Shown here: positions 10,350 through 18,434 of the stretch, piece after piece | Position numbering within the stretch: position 1 is the stretch's first letter | Layout: each line of letters begins with the position of its first letter | DNA from: Conidiobolus incongruus B7586 | Lineage: Eukaryota > Entomophthoromycota > Entomophthoromycetes > Entomophthorales > Conidiobolaceae | Direction: 5' to 3' | Assembly: GCA_000697335.1 (NCBI GenBank) | Contig: JNEM01008883.1 | Location: 1-18,434 of the forward strand | Length of the DNA stretch: 18,434 nucleotides | Program-made: the position numbers and the translations under genes | The notes under the pieces: generated by a model | What the model was told of the DNA's origin: nothing | Database searches by the model: none | Seen by the model: the letters and a program-made list of their open reading frames with translations, nothing else

Positions 10350-11658
10350 TCATCCAATTTGATGACACATTAATCATTTGAATAGGCCATCAATACCCAA
10401 GCTCATAATCAACACGAAGAGTTTCCAATTCCAACGACTATGAATCAACTAACCGCTTTCAGCACATTTTTAATCAATTATTGTATTTAATAAAAATATT
10501 TTTGCCTCAATTTTATTTTTTTTTCGTTATCCATATTATTAATCTGAATTATATACATTATGTATATTTTCAATCACGATAATAATAATCCTTCTCAAAA
10601 TATCAATCAATTTATATTAATTTAAACTGATAAAACATTTCCAATAAATGGATTAAAGAATATTATAACAATTTTTATTTTTACAAAATAACAAAATTTT
10701 AAATGTCAATTTATATAACATCATCCCTATTAATTTCTAAGAGCTAGTTGGAAATATTGATAAATAGTGATATTCATTAACAAAATTGAATTCCATAAAT
10801 TTCTTCAATAAAATTATATTAAATATAATTACAAATTCATGATTCAAAGTACATATTAGACTATAAAGAATATTGATGGTTATAGACAAAAATTAATATA
10901 CCTACAGTTTATTGTCAAGCTATCATGTTCATTTAATATTATTGAAAACTTTCAATTAATTAGTGGATTTCAATCTTTGTAGATTGTCTAAATATATTAA
11001 ATTGATTTATAATTATATATTAATAAAGATTGTATATCTATTGGGTATTCATTGAAGTATTGAAAATAATAATTTATCGATATATTTTGTTTGAAATTAT
11101 ATTCATTTTCAATTTATTTTTTTAAAAAAAATATAATATTTAAATAATATTAATATTAATATTAAAAAAAATAATTTTATGACCAAGTTATTAATTTTCT
11201 AAACCCTTTAATAAATGAAATATTCAAAATAAAAAATATTTCTATTGATATTAAAAATTCAAATCATTTTTTATAATATAATTTTTCTTATTGAGGATAT
11301 TTAAAAAATAATAAATATTTTTACTTTCTAGCACATTCAAATCTGTATGACTAAATACACCTTTTTCAGAATACTGACAGAATTGAGGTTTTACAGTCAC
11401 TAATTAAAATATATCATTGTCCCATAATTAAAATTTGAATTTATAAATTCACTATCATAATTTGAAATATATTTGATTGGGTTGAATACAATAAAAAATC
11501 AGCTTAAAAAAATAACTCAATTTTTTAAAATATTTTAGAAAAAAAATTTATTATTGCAAATTAATATTTTGAAAATATTAAATGCTATAATTTTTATTAT
11601 TGGATTTGATTTTTTTTAAAAAATTAATAAATACAGTATATTAAATTATTGAACAATT
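10350..11658. other. AT-rich spacer with the 3' region of the HTH gene
   Basis: The first 150 bp are the probable 3' untranslated region, with AATAAA at 10489-10494 followed by a T-rich run. The rest is about 80-85% A+T with poly-A/T and AATATT runs (for example 11120-11175). A slightly less AT-rich patch at about 11330-11400 has no convincing frame. The promoter of the downstream gene must lie towards the right end, but I see no specific element. Confidence 0.55.
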
Positions 11659-13536
11659 ATGACTACTGTTTCTCCTAAACCCAGCAATAATGTTAACCCC
11701 AAACTGAGGCTAACAGTACGTCATTTACCGCCCAATTTGAGCAAAGAAGTATTTCAAGACAGCATCAAGCCATACTTGACGGATGAGGCAGATATTGTTA
11801 GTCAAAGTTATGTACCTGGTAAAATTTCCAAAAAGTATTTTCGATTACTAAGATATTAGATAAGTTGTTGATCTGATTTCAATAGAATGTTGACACCTTC
11901 CAAACCTAGTAGAGCATATATCAGGTTTAAAACCATCCAAAAGTTGATTCAATTTAAGAACCAGTTTCAGAATCACATTTATGTGGACCAACATGGTAAC
12001 TCTTATATTTACCTAATTTTTTAAAATATTGAATATTGGATAGGAGTCGAATTCAAAATACAGATTATATTCTCACCAGTTCAACAAACTGGTAAAACGG
12101 ATAATAAACCCGATGTTAAATTAAATACTTTGGAAACTGATCCCGATTTTTTAAAGTTTTGTAATAAACTTCATGGCGAGAAAGATGAAAATAAACAATT
12201 TGGGTCTGAAACTAACACTGTTGTTAATACCCAATCCGGATTAGCTCCAAGTGACAGTACCAAACTTACACCACTGTTGGAGTACTTAAAGACTAAAAAA
12301 GAGCAAAAGCTCAAGAAGAGTAAATTCCAACCTACTGCTATTTTGAAACGTGAAAATACTGTAGAGGCTTCAAAGTCTAAATCTGGTAAGAAGTCAAAGA
12401 GCTCCAAATCTTCTAAAAAAGCCAAAGATTCTGCAGAGCCTATCAGTACGAAGCCTGCTAAAGCTGGTAAGGACAAAGAGAGTAAAAAGAAGAAAGCTAA
12501 GGCTGCTGAGGACAAGAATTCTGGTTCTAATGTTTCTGAGTCCAAATCTAAGACTAAAACTAACAAGGATATTTCAATTGCCAAGAGGACTGATTCATCT
12601 TCAATTCCTCAACCTGAAAAGATCATTATTGCCAAACGCAATGACAAACCTGCTTCTCCTTCTCTTGAAAATATCACAATAGCTAAACGTCCTGAGAAAT
12701 CTAGTCCACAACCCTCTGAAACTAATATTGTTAAGGATGATGACAAAGCAGCTGAAAATGCCGATAAAGCCAGTTCTCAACCTACTGAAAAGGTTACAAT
12801 TGCAAAACGTTCTAATAAAGGAAAGACCTATTCTAGTGAGAAGGTTTCAACTTCTAAACGGGGTGAAAAGGCTTCCGGGCAATCTCCAGTTGATAAATCA
12901 TCAAATACTCAAGTGTTTAATGGCGTTAAGAAGGGTAAAAAGGCTTCTATTTCTCAGCTGCCAACTGCCAACGACAAGGCTATTGTAGATAAAAATAATG
13001 AGAAGGTTGATATACCTTCCAGTCCAATAACATCCAAACCAAATGTAATCAAGAATAATCATCAGGTTGAATCTCCTCGCCAATTGTCTCCCAAACCTAC
13101 TGAAGCAAAATCAAACAATCCCAAGAAGACTGACAAGGGTGACACTCTCGCCCAATCTGCTGTAGCCTCTGCTTCATCCCAGCCCCCTAGCGAGAAGTCG
13201 AATGAGAAATCCGAAACAACTACACAATCTCCATCTACTCCTAAACCCAAGTCCAAACCTAAATCTAAGACTACCAAACCAAAATCTCAATTCAACCCCA
13301 AATCTGATACTGGTGAAAGCCCGTCCAAATCCAATGAAGGATCTGCTTTGAAAACTTCCTCAAATCATTTTAAAATGCCCAAATCTCAAAATAAGGGTGG
13401 AAAATCTGGACCAAAAATTCAGACTATTGATGGCAAGGATGCTTCAAGTCCCAAATCTAAGAAGTATCGTCCTAAGTCCAACAGGGCGTCAACTGCTCCT
13501 AACGCTGGATCTATCACTAATAGTGTTCAAAATTGA
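11659..13536 (+). CDS. UPF3: UPF3 homologue (Smg4/UPF3 domain), nonsense-mediated mRNA decay factor, three exons
   Basis: UPF3 bridges UPF2 (and, in many eukaryotes, the exon junction complex) in nonsense-mediated mRNA decay and shuttles between nucleus and cytoplasm. Exons 11659-11834, 11886-11995 and 12044-13536 give 592 aa; the introns are 51 and 48 nt. The RNP-like Smg4/UPF3 domain covers about residues 15-140: KLRLTVRHLPPNLSKEVF at 15-32, SRAYIRFKTIQKLIQFKNQF in exon 2, then HIYVDQHGVEF spanning the second junction, and TLETDPDFLKF at about 124-134. All four blocks match the family order, and each junction restores a conserved block, which supports the gene model. The remaining 440 residues are disordered and Lys/Ser/Pro-rich, with FQPTAILKRE at about 190-199 and a 17-residue repeat built on IAKR at 272-379. 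The tail looks longer than in well-known UPF3 proteins, and I could not place a C-terminal exon-junction-binding motif. Stop is TGA. Confidence 0.9.
12571..12894 (+). repeat. 51-bp (17-aa) repeat array in the UPF3 tail
   Basis: Five units of exactly 17 residues plus one degenerate 23-residue unit lie head to tail at residues 272-379. Units open with ISIAKR, IIIAKR, ITIAKR, NIVKDD (degenerate), VTIAKR and VSTSKR, followed by a polar Asp/Glu/Lys/Ser stretch with S-x-P-S/T-E. The regular spacing shows origin by tandem duplication, and the IAKR core is better conserved than the linkers. An upstream AILKR (about 194-198) resembles the same core. Confidence 0.85.
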
Positions 13537-14202
13537 CTAGCATGACAATTTGAAATCAATTTTTAACAATTTTAAAAATTTTTATGCAGTGCTCATTTAA
13601 TTGATTTTATTCAGCTGAATCCCTGACATTATGCATTATTTTTAGTTCATGTTTTTTTATTTAATTGATTTTCGTTATTCAATTTAAAATAAATTATAGC
13701 CATGAATTCTTAAAATATTTTCTGGATTTGATATTATTGAATACTTTTTCAATACATTCATTTTCACCAAAAATGTTTATTAGTATTATAGTGATTTAAA
13801 ATTGATTTGAATTCTTTCAATAATTAATAATATTGGATCAATAAATAATTTATTATTCCTTTTAAAATTAATTATGTTATTTGCAATTTTATAATTTAAT
13901 AATCATAGTGAATTTTTAATAGTATTAATAGAGTATTAAAATTGTATTTGAAATCAATTAGACTCATAATTTTCAATTTGAATATCAATTATCAATAAAC
14001 AAGTTGAAATAACTCAATAAATCACTAGAATTATATTATATTAATTTGAAAATTTATAACTAATTATGCATCAGAATATATTATGGATATTACTTTAAAT
14101 TTGAAATAATGGGAAATTTTTTAATTTTTAATTTTTCAAACATATTATTAGTTTGAAATAAATAAATATATATAAAGTTAATAAGAAATTATATATTTTT
14201 AA
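13537..14202. other. AT-rich spacer between UPF3 and transposon copy 2
   Basis: Probable UPF3 3' untranslated region at the left, then about 80-85% A+T sequence that grades into an (AT)n tract at about 14203-14224, where the transposon begins. Nothing else is recognised. Confidence 0.55.
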
Positions 14203-15406
14203 TATATATATATATATATATATAATAATTTTTTTGATTAAAAAATTAACTTTTTAAAATTAATTGTTTAATTTAATTATATTTAAACTTAATAATAATC
14301 ATTAAAAGTTTTTTATTTTAGTATTAGTAAAACTTAACTATAAACCTTTTAAAATTATTTAAAATTTATAAGTAACTTTTAATAATAAAGTATTATTTAA
14401 ATTAACAATTTATTACTAGGTAAATTATTTTAAAGTTAAAAAAAACTATTTAAAACTTGTTAAAATTTAAAAAACTAACTTCAACTATTATTTTTTCAAT
14501 TATTAATAAAGTGAAAGAATATATTAAAAAACACCTTTTTATTTTAATTAAAGAATTATCAAGATACTTTAATATTAGTCACATAAGTATTTTATATATA
14601 TTAAAGTTTAAATTAAAATTAATTAATAAAAATATAAAATAAATACCATATAATTTAACTAAAGCTTAAAAAAAGTTAAAATAGTTATTATTAAATAAAA
14701 CTTACTAAAGTATAATTAAAAACTAAAGTTTTTATAGTGAATTATTATAATTGATGAATTTTAAATTCTTTTGTATAATTTTTTGTTAAAACATAAATCA
14801 AAGTGTTAAATTAAGTTAAATCAACCCCCTCTATAAATTCCTTTAAATAAACACTTTATTAATAAGTAAATGTTAATTGTTATAATAAATTATAATAACA
14901 TATGTTATTGTTATTTAATTTTTAAAAGAAAATTAATTAATAATAAACTTTATATTTCTTTTTTAAATAAAACTATTTTTAATTAATATTCTTAATATAA
15001 TTTGAGAAAACTTATTATTTTACATGATAATTATAAAATATATAAATTTAAAGTTGTAAAAAACTTTTTAATTAAAGATAACAAGAAAAACTACCACATT
15101 TAATATATTTTTTAAATTATAACTAATGTAATTATAATTGTTTTAGGTAATTAAAAAACTAGCTTATAAGAAAAAAAATTTCTATAGGAAAATTTAATTA
15201 GTTTATAAAATATTATATTTTGGTCTTTAATAAAAAGAATTATTTTTTAAGTGTTAGATCTTTGCTAAAAGTATAGCAAAAAGTTATTAGAAATAAAAGA
15301 AATTAATAATTTTATATTATATATTTATTTTTATTTTTTATATATTAAAATGTTTATTTTTTTTTCAATCACAAAAAATTCCTATTATTTAAATTACAAA
15401 GTAATA
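14203..15406 (+). mobile_element. Decayed Tc1/mariner-family DNA transposon, copy 2
   Basis: Second copy of the element at 1-1196, collinear with it at an almost constant offset of about 14,208-14,210. A frame open for 60 codons at 14457-14642 encodes the Tc1-type HTH (FILIKELSRYFNISHISIL, then YILKFKLKLINKNIK). In another frame, IDE at about 14750-14758 and KLIILHDNYKIYKFKVVKNF near 15010-15069 mark the first and second catalytic Asp regions. The first reads Asp here but Asn in copy 1. The left end (14221-14250) and right end (15361-15392, TTTTCAATCACAAAAAATTCC and on) are imperfect inverted repeats. Tc1/mariner elements insert at TA, but with AT repeats at the left edge no target-site duplication can be assigned. 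The transposase has several stops and at least one frame change, so it is not functional. Most differences from copy 1 are transitions. Confidence 0.82.
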
Positions 15407-15726
15407 ATAAAAATATATTAATAATAAATTAATCAATGGATATTAACTTTGAAAATAATTTTTAGTCTGATTAATACATTTAGAAGAGATGTCAGTTTTA
15501 TGTGGTATACTTCACTCATTTTCTTTAATTAATTAATACATGTAATTTCTTAAAAAAATTTTAAATCCATTAATTTTTTTGCAAACTTGATGGATGTCAA
15601 TGACTCATAGGAAATTGAATAAATTAGTGAGAAAATATATTTGACAGTTTTTTATGCCCAATAGGGAGTCTTCATTTAAATTCATGATCAATACAAAAAC
15701 ATCAATGTAACAATACTTCAAAGTAA
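15407..15726. other. Spacer between transposon copy 2 and the Zn2Cys6 relic
   Basis: An AT-rich stretch of 320 bp. From about 15580 G+C rises slightly. Upstream exon sequence of the decayed regulator could lie here, but I see no frame that joins to it convincingly. Confidence 0.4.
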
Positions 15727-16263
15727 TTTTCAGTCAGTTATCAATTCATTTTCTACATTTTAAGCTTAATAGGTTCATATCAACTTCAGATTGATAAGAA
15801 AGTAAATTTAAAGAGGATTAGTTCATGTATGGGATGCGAATTAAGAAAACAAAAGAGCTCCAAAATATTATCCAGTTGGAACAGATGTTTGGAATATTAT
15901 CATGCTTGTATTTATCCAGATCAGTTACCAGCGAACAATCAATGTAATATAAAATATGAATCTTGAAGAATAACCTTGATCAATTTAGCAAAGAATAATA
16001 AAACAATTAAATCACTAACAAGAGTGACTCCGTCTCAATCAGAAGATGAATTGAATACAATATAGGATCCTCTTTGGTCTTTACAACTGAATGGAATAAT
16101 CCAAATTAACGATTTCACTTAAGAACTATGGCAGGTGGATTTGATTCATCCTGATATATAGAATTATTTAGAACTGCAATTTTAAAAAATTCATGCCAAG
16201 TAAACTAGCAATAATCCCATAATTAATCTTTATTTTCGATAGAATCTATTTGGATTTAATATC
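15727..16263 (+). pseudogene. Relic of a fungal Zn(II)2Cys6 transcription factor, N-terminal part
   Basis: One frame from 15727 is open for 72 codons. After removal of a consensus-like intron (15944-15988, GTAATA...TTTAG, 45 nt) it stays open to 16062. Residues at 15805-15915 read KRISSCMGCELRKQK, then NRCLEYYHACIYP, the hallmark of the Zn2Cys6 binuclear cluster (typical form: RACxxCRxRKxKC...CxxCxxxxxxC-x-YP). The spacing fits exactly: Cys at 15826, 15835, 15886 and 15907. The third and fourth ligand positions hold Ser (15856) and Trp (15877), so the cluster is broken. The same frame then gives LIHPDI...NYLEL...NNPIINLYF (16141-16236), like the start of the fungal regulator middle-homology region (LxHP...LLxxYF...PII). 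It contains six in-frame stops, all TAA or TAG. No in-frame ATG precedes the first Cys, so the true start is lost or lies in an unseen exon. The identification is strong for the motif and weaker for the rest. Confidence 0.62.
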
Positions 16264-16352
16264 AATTAATATATATATTTAAAAAATTAATTTTCATTAT
16301 TTTTAACATAACTTTAATTTAATATAATAATATAAAATACCAATTGAATACT

Positions 16353-17106
16353 ATGAAATTAGTATCATTAGATGTAACAAACGTTGTATATTATGAAGGA
16401 GATAAATTAGGAAAATTTTTAGCATTTGTCAGTGTAGCACCAATTCACATTATGGTATTCTACTGCTCTTGCATATTAACTAGAAGAGAATTAAGCGTAT
16501 TTTTCATATTTTTGGGTCAATTATTAAACGAATTATTTAATAATATTTTGAAGAATAGCTGGAAGGAACCGAGACCTACTGGTAATATTCAACTTAATTT
16601 GTAATTGATATGTTTATTTATTTAAAACATAGATTTTATTGGTGAAGGTTATGGCTCTCCTTCTAGCCACTCTCAGTATATGGGCTATATTTTGGTGGTT
16701 TGGTCTTGGTATATTTGGTCAAGGTAAATTCTACCATCTTCAAATTTGTATTTATACACTCATCTCTAATATTATTAGAATTCAATTCGAAAATAATATT
16801 TTTAAACTTCCATTAAATTTAGCAGTAATTGCTTTATGTGGCATAGTATGCTATTCTAGATATTACCTCAATTATCACACGCTCGAACAAGTTTCAATAG
16901 GTTTTCAATTGGGGATAGTTTTTGGTATTATATGGTTATTCTTGATTGAAATATTATTTAGAAATATGGGAGGTTTTCAATGGATTGAAAATGTATTTCC
17001 TTTTAAACTATGGTACTTTAAAGATACTGCCAATATTGGGAATATTTTAAAAGTCGAGTCTGAATACGCTAAATCCCTTATATTAGCTAAACAGAAATTA
17101 AACTAA
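16353..17106 (+). CDS. CAX4: Dolichyldiphosphatase (CAX4/DOLPP1 type, PAP2 superfamily), three exons
   Basis: An ER membrane enzyme that hydrolyses dolichyl diphosphate, released on the lumenal side by oligosaccharyltransferase, to dolichyl phosphate for reuse in N-glycosylation. Exons 16353-16581, 16633-16723 and 16779-17106 give 215 aa, somewhat shorter than the roughly 240 aa of the yeast and human proteins; the introns are 51 and 55 nt. The three PAP2 phosphatase motifs are intact: KNSWKEPRP at 67-75 (KX6RP), SPSSHSQ at 85-91 (restored by the first splice), and SRYYLNYHT at 133-141 (SR-X5-H), in the form typical of dolichyldiphosphatases. Hydrophobic segments lie at about 22-42, 48-66, 93-106, 117-132 and 148-170. 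The first ATG fits the family N-terminus (TxVxYxxGD...). The gene looks intact and expressible, yet is bracketed by the relics at 15727-16263 and about 17216-17841. Confidence 0.93.
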
Positions 17107-17215
17107 ATATTAATATTTAAGATTTTTTTCCCTACATTTTATTTTTATTTTATATCATGGAAGAAATTAAAAAATGATACCTTATATATCTAAAAAAAAC
17201 TTGATAGTTAAATTA

Positions 17216-17841
17216 TATGAATATTTTTGAAGTAATTATTATGTTCAAATAAAGCATATTTCATCTTTAATTTCATCAGAAAACGTAGTGTAATCATACG
17301 ATATATAAATACCTTCCATTCAAAAATGATATAACATAATTTGACGAATATATTCTTTGAGGTTCATTTGCACACAATTAACTTAAAGAATTTGTGACCA
17401 AAATGAAATATAATTCCATGTTAAATATTTCCGTTTGGTAGTATTAATCTGCAATAATATATAGTTAAATCAAAATATTGTTGTCTTTTGAAAATACCCG
17501 TCTATCTTGATTCGATAGTCAAGCCCATATTATTCCTCATTTATAGTTGCTTTGTCAGTCCATAACTAAAGGATACTCTTTGTTCTCTTTGTTCTCTTTG
17601 TTGCATTTTAACCAAATCCTATTTCATTCATTGAATCAACTATTCAAACCCCGAAGTCATAAAGATAGAAGGAGGTTTTTCTGAATATTCTGTTACGATG
17701 TCTCAACATTAAGCTTTAAGACATACAGTTCCAATATGCTAAAGAGCAGGATTAATAAATAGCTTACTAAATCATATTACGAGTACTTTTCTAACAAGGA
17801 TCTTTATTTATAATCTCATTATAAACATAACAATATCCTAA
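17216..17841 (+). pseudogene. Probable relic resembling the C-terminal half of a fungal Zn2Cys6 regulator
   Basis: G+C rises again here, and three overlapping plus-strand frames read like protein between stops. About 17216-17565 includes IYSLRFICTQLT and an S-YDI-IPSI stretch. From 17511 to about 17682 comes FDSQAHIIPHL, then LCQSITKGYSLFSLFSLL, HFNQILFHSLNQLFKPRS. From 17645 to about 17841 comes IEGGFSEYSVTMSQH, then ALRHTVPIC and RAGLINSLLNHITSTFL. The order (a D-I-x-P segment, a helical HxxxxLxHSLxxLFKP segment, then a C-x-RA/AA-I-x-x-LL-like helix) resembles the C-terminal part of fungal_trans proteins. Multiple stops and frame changes show that it is not functional. The assignment rests on general resemblance only and is much weaker than for the upstream relic. 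It might belong to the same ancestral gene, to another copy, or to something else. Confidence 0.3.
17576..17602 (+). repeat. Three tandem copies of CTCTTTGTT
   Basis: Perfect 9-bp triplication inside the downstream relic. In the plus frame it gives SLF repeated; on the minus strand it gives REQ/KEN-type repeats. It probably arose by slippage. Confidence 0.9.
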
Positions 17842-18434
17842 ATTATATTAATTATAAATATCTTTTATGTCAGTTGAAATTTTAATATTATTGAATAATA
17901 TGGATAAAAATAAATTAATTTTATGGTTTTATATAACACTTTCTTTTGCTATATATAAAAATATTGTCTTAATTATATTATATTTAAATAATACAAAATA
18001 TATATTTTAGCCATTTCATTAATATTTTACAATTTTAAAATTTTAAAATTAATTAATTTAAATATTCATTATATTTTTGAATCATTATAATTATATTTAT
18101 TAAAATTATCAAAAATTAGAAAAATTATATATTCTTCAAATTTATAATATTGTTATATTATACTTATAATGATGAATAGTATTATATTTGATGGATCAAC
18201 TTTATATATATATATACCATGTTATTTTAAATAATATAAAATATACTATTAATGCTAAATTTATTTAAATATATATTAACTTGCAAATATAAGTTATAAA
18301 AATAAAACCACTTATATTTCTACTTATAACTTAACTAATTTCTAATTAAACTAACTTAAATTAGATTATGTAATTAAAGTCTTTTATTTGCATATAATAA
18401 TTTATATTTTATTAATTATTAGTTAAAATATAAT
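17842..18434. other. AT-rich spacer to window end
   Basis: More than 80% A+T, with no frame or relic. A 10-bp inverted repeat (AAATATAAGT at 18285-18294 with ACTTATATTT at 18310-18319) and an overlapping 9-bp one (18290-18298 with 18325-18333) are visible but may be chance at this composition. Confidence 0.5.

Noticed and set aside
12171-13277. Minus-strand and alternative plus frames inside the UPF3 gene
   Set aside because: Shadows of the Lys/Ser/Pro-rich tail; the Leu/Phe/Ser-rich products have no family resemblance.
15829-16065. Intact small two-exon gene (63 aa) starting at the ATG at 15829
   Set aside because: The frame and intron work, but the ATG falls inside the Zn2Cys6 motif after its first Cys, two ligands are lost, and family-like sequence continues past the stop. 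A relic of a larger gene explains more.
15727-16263. Alternative genetic code with TAA/TAG read as Gln
   Set aside because: All in-frame stops in the relic are TAA or TAG, but the intact genes here end correctly with TAA (four genes) and TGA (UPF3) right after family-typical C-termini.
17208-17606. Minus-strand frame of 133 codons with only four internal stops, starting MQQREQREQREQRV
   Set aside because: It is longer than expected for this composition, but the plus strand reads more like protein across the same stretch and the REQ repeats come from the 9-bp triplication. I treat it as an antisense shadow of the plus-strand relic.
18285-18333. Inverted repeats near the window end as a possible MITE or hairpin RNA
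   Set aside because: The 9-10 bp stems are made almost only of A and T, and such matches are expected by chance at over 80% A+T. No target-site duplication or second copy is seen.
1-18434. Apicomplexan, Dictyostelium-like or animal (nematode) origin suggested by AT richness and the mariner-type HTH
   Set aside because: The Zn2Cys6 relic and short TACTAAT-type introns favour a fungus. The mariner-type HTH alone is not diagnostic.

Overview
The window looks like nuclear DNA of a very AT-rich fungus, probably an early-diverging lineage; that placement is inference. Intergenic DNA is by eye about 15-25% G+C, and genes stand out as islands of about 40-45%. The case for a fungus rests on GT-AG introns of only 48-60 nt (5' ends nearly all GTAA, a TACTAAT branch-point-like box in one), a fungal-type cyclopropane-fatty-acyl-phospholipid synthase, a UPF3 homologue, a CAX4/DOLPP1-type dolichyldiphosphatase and, most telling, the relic of a Zn(II)2Cys6 transcription factor, a family essentially confined to fungi. 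TAA and TGA both act as real stops, so the code is standard.

Layout. 1-1196: decayed Tc1/mariner DNA transposon, copy 1, with its left edge at the window boundary. 1197-2907: AT-rich spacer with an (AT)n tract. 2908-4379 (-): cyclopropane synthase, three exons, 453 aa. 4380-7958: a 3.6 kb gene desert. 7959-8642 (-): low-molecular-weight protein tyrosine phosphatase, five exons, 157 aa. 8643-9203: divergent promoter region. 9204-10349 (+): single-exon protein with a Mos1/SETMAR-type helix-turn-helix (HTH_48), AT-hooks and low-complexity tails, but no transposase catalytic domain. 10350-11658: spacer. 11659-13536 (+): UPF3 homologue, three exons, 592 aa, with a long Lys/Ser/Pro tail carrying a 17-residue repeat. 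13537-14202: spacer. 14203-15406: Tc1/mariner copy 2, in the same orientation as copy 1. 15727-16263 (+): relic of the N-terminal part of a Zn2Cys6 regulator. 16353-17106 (+): dolichyldiphosphatase, three exons, 215 aa. About 17216-17841 (+): probable relic resembling the C-terminal half of a fungal Zn2Cys6 regulator. 17842-18434: AT-rich spacer.

The genes do not form a pathway. They are ordinary housekeeping functions (lipid modification, dephosphorylation, nonsense-mediated decay, dolichol recycling) in a transposon-scarred region. The most interesting items are the probable domesticated mariner DNA-binding domain joined to AT-hooks, the transition-only divergence of the two Tc1/mariner copies, the intact dolichyldiphosphatase lying between two collinear pieces of a decayed transcription factor, and the repeated IAKR motif in the UPF3 tail. 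All intron boundaries were assigned by hand from splice consensus plus restoration of conserved protein motifs.
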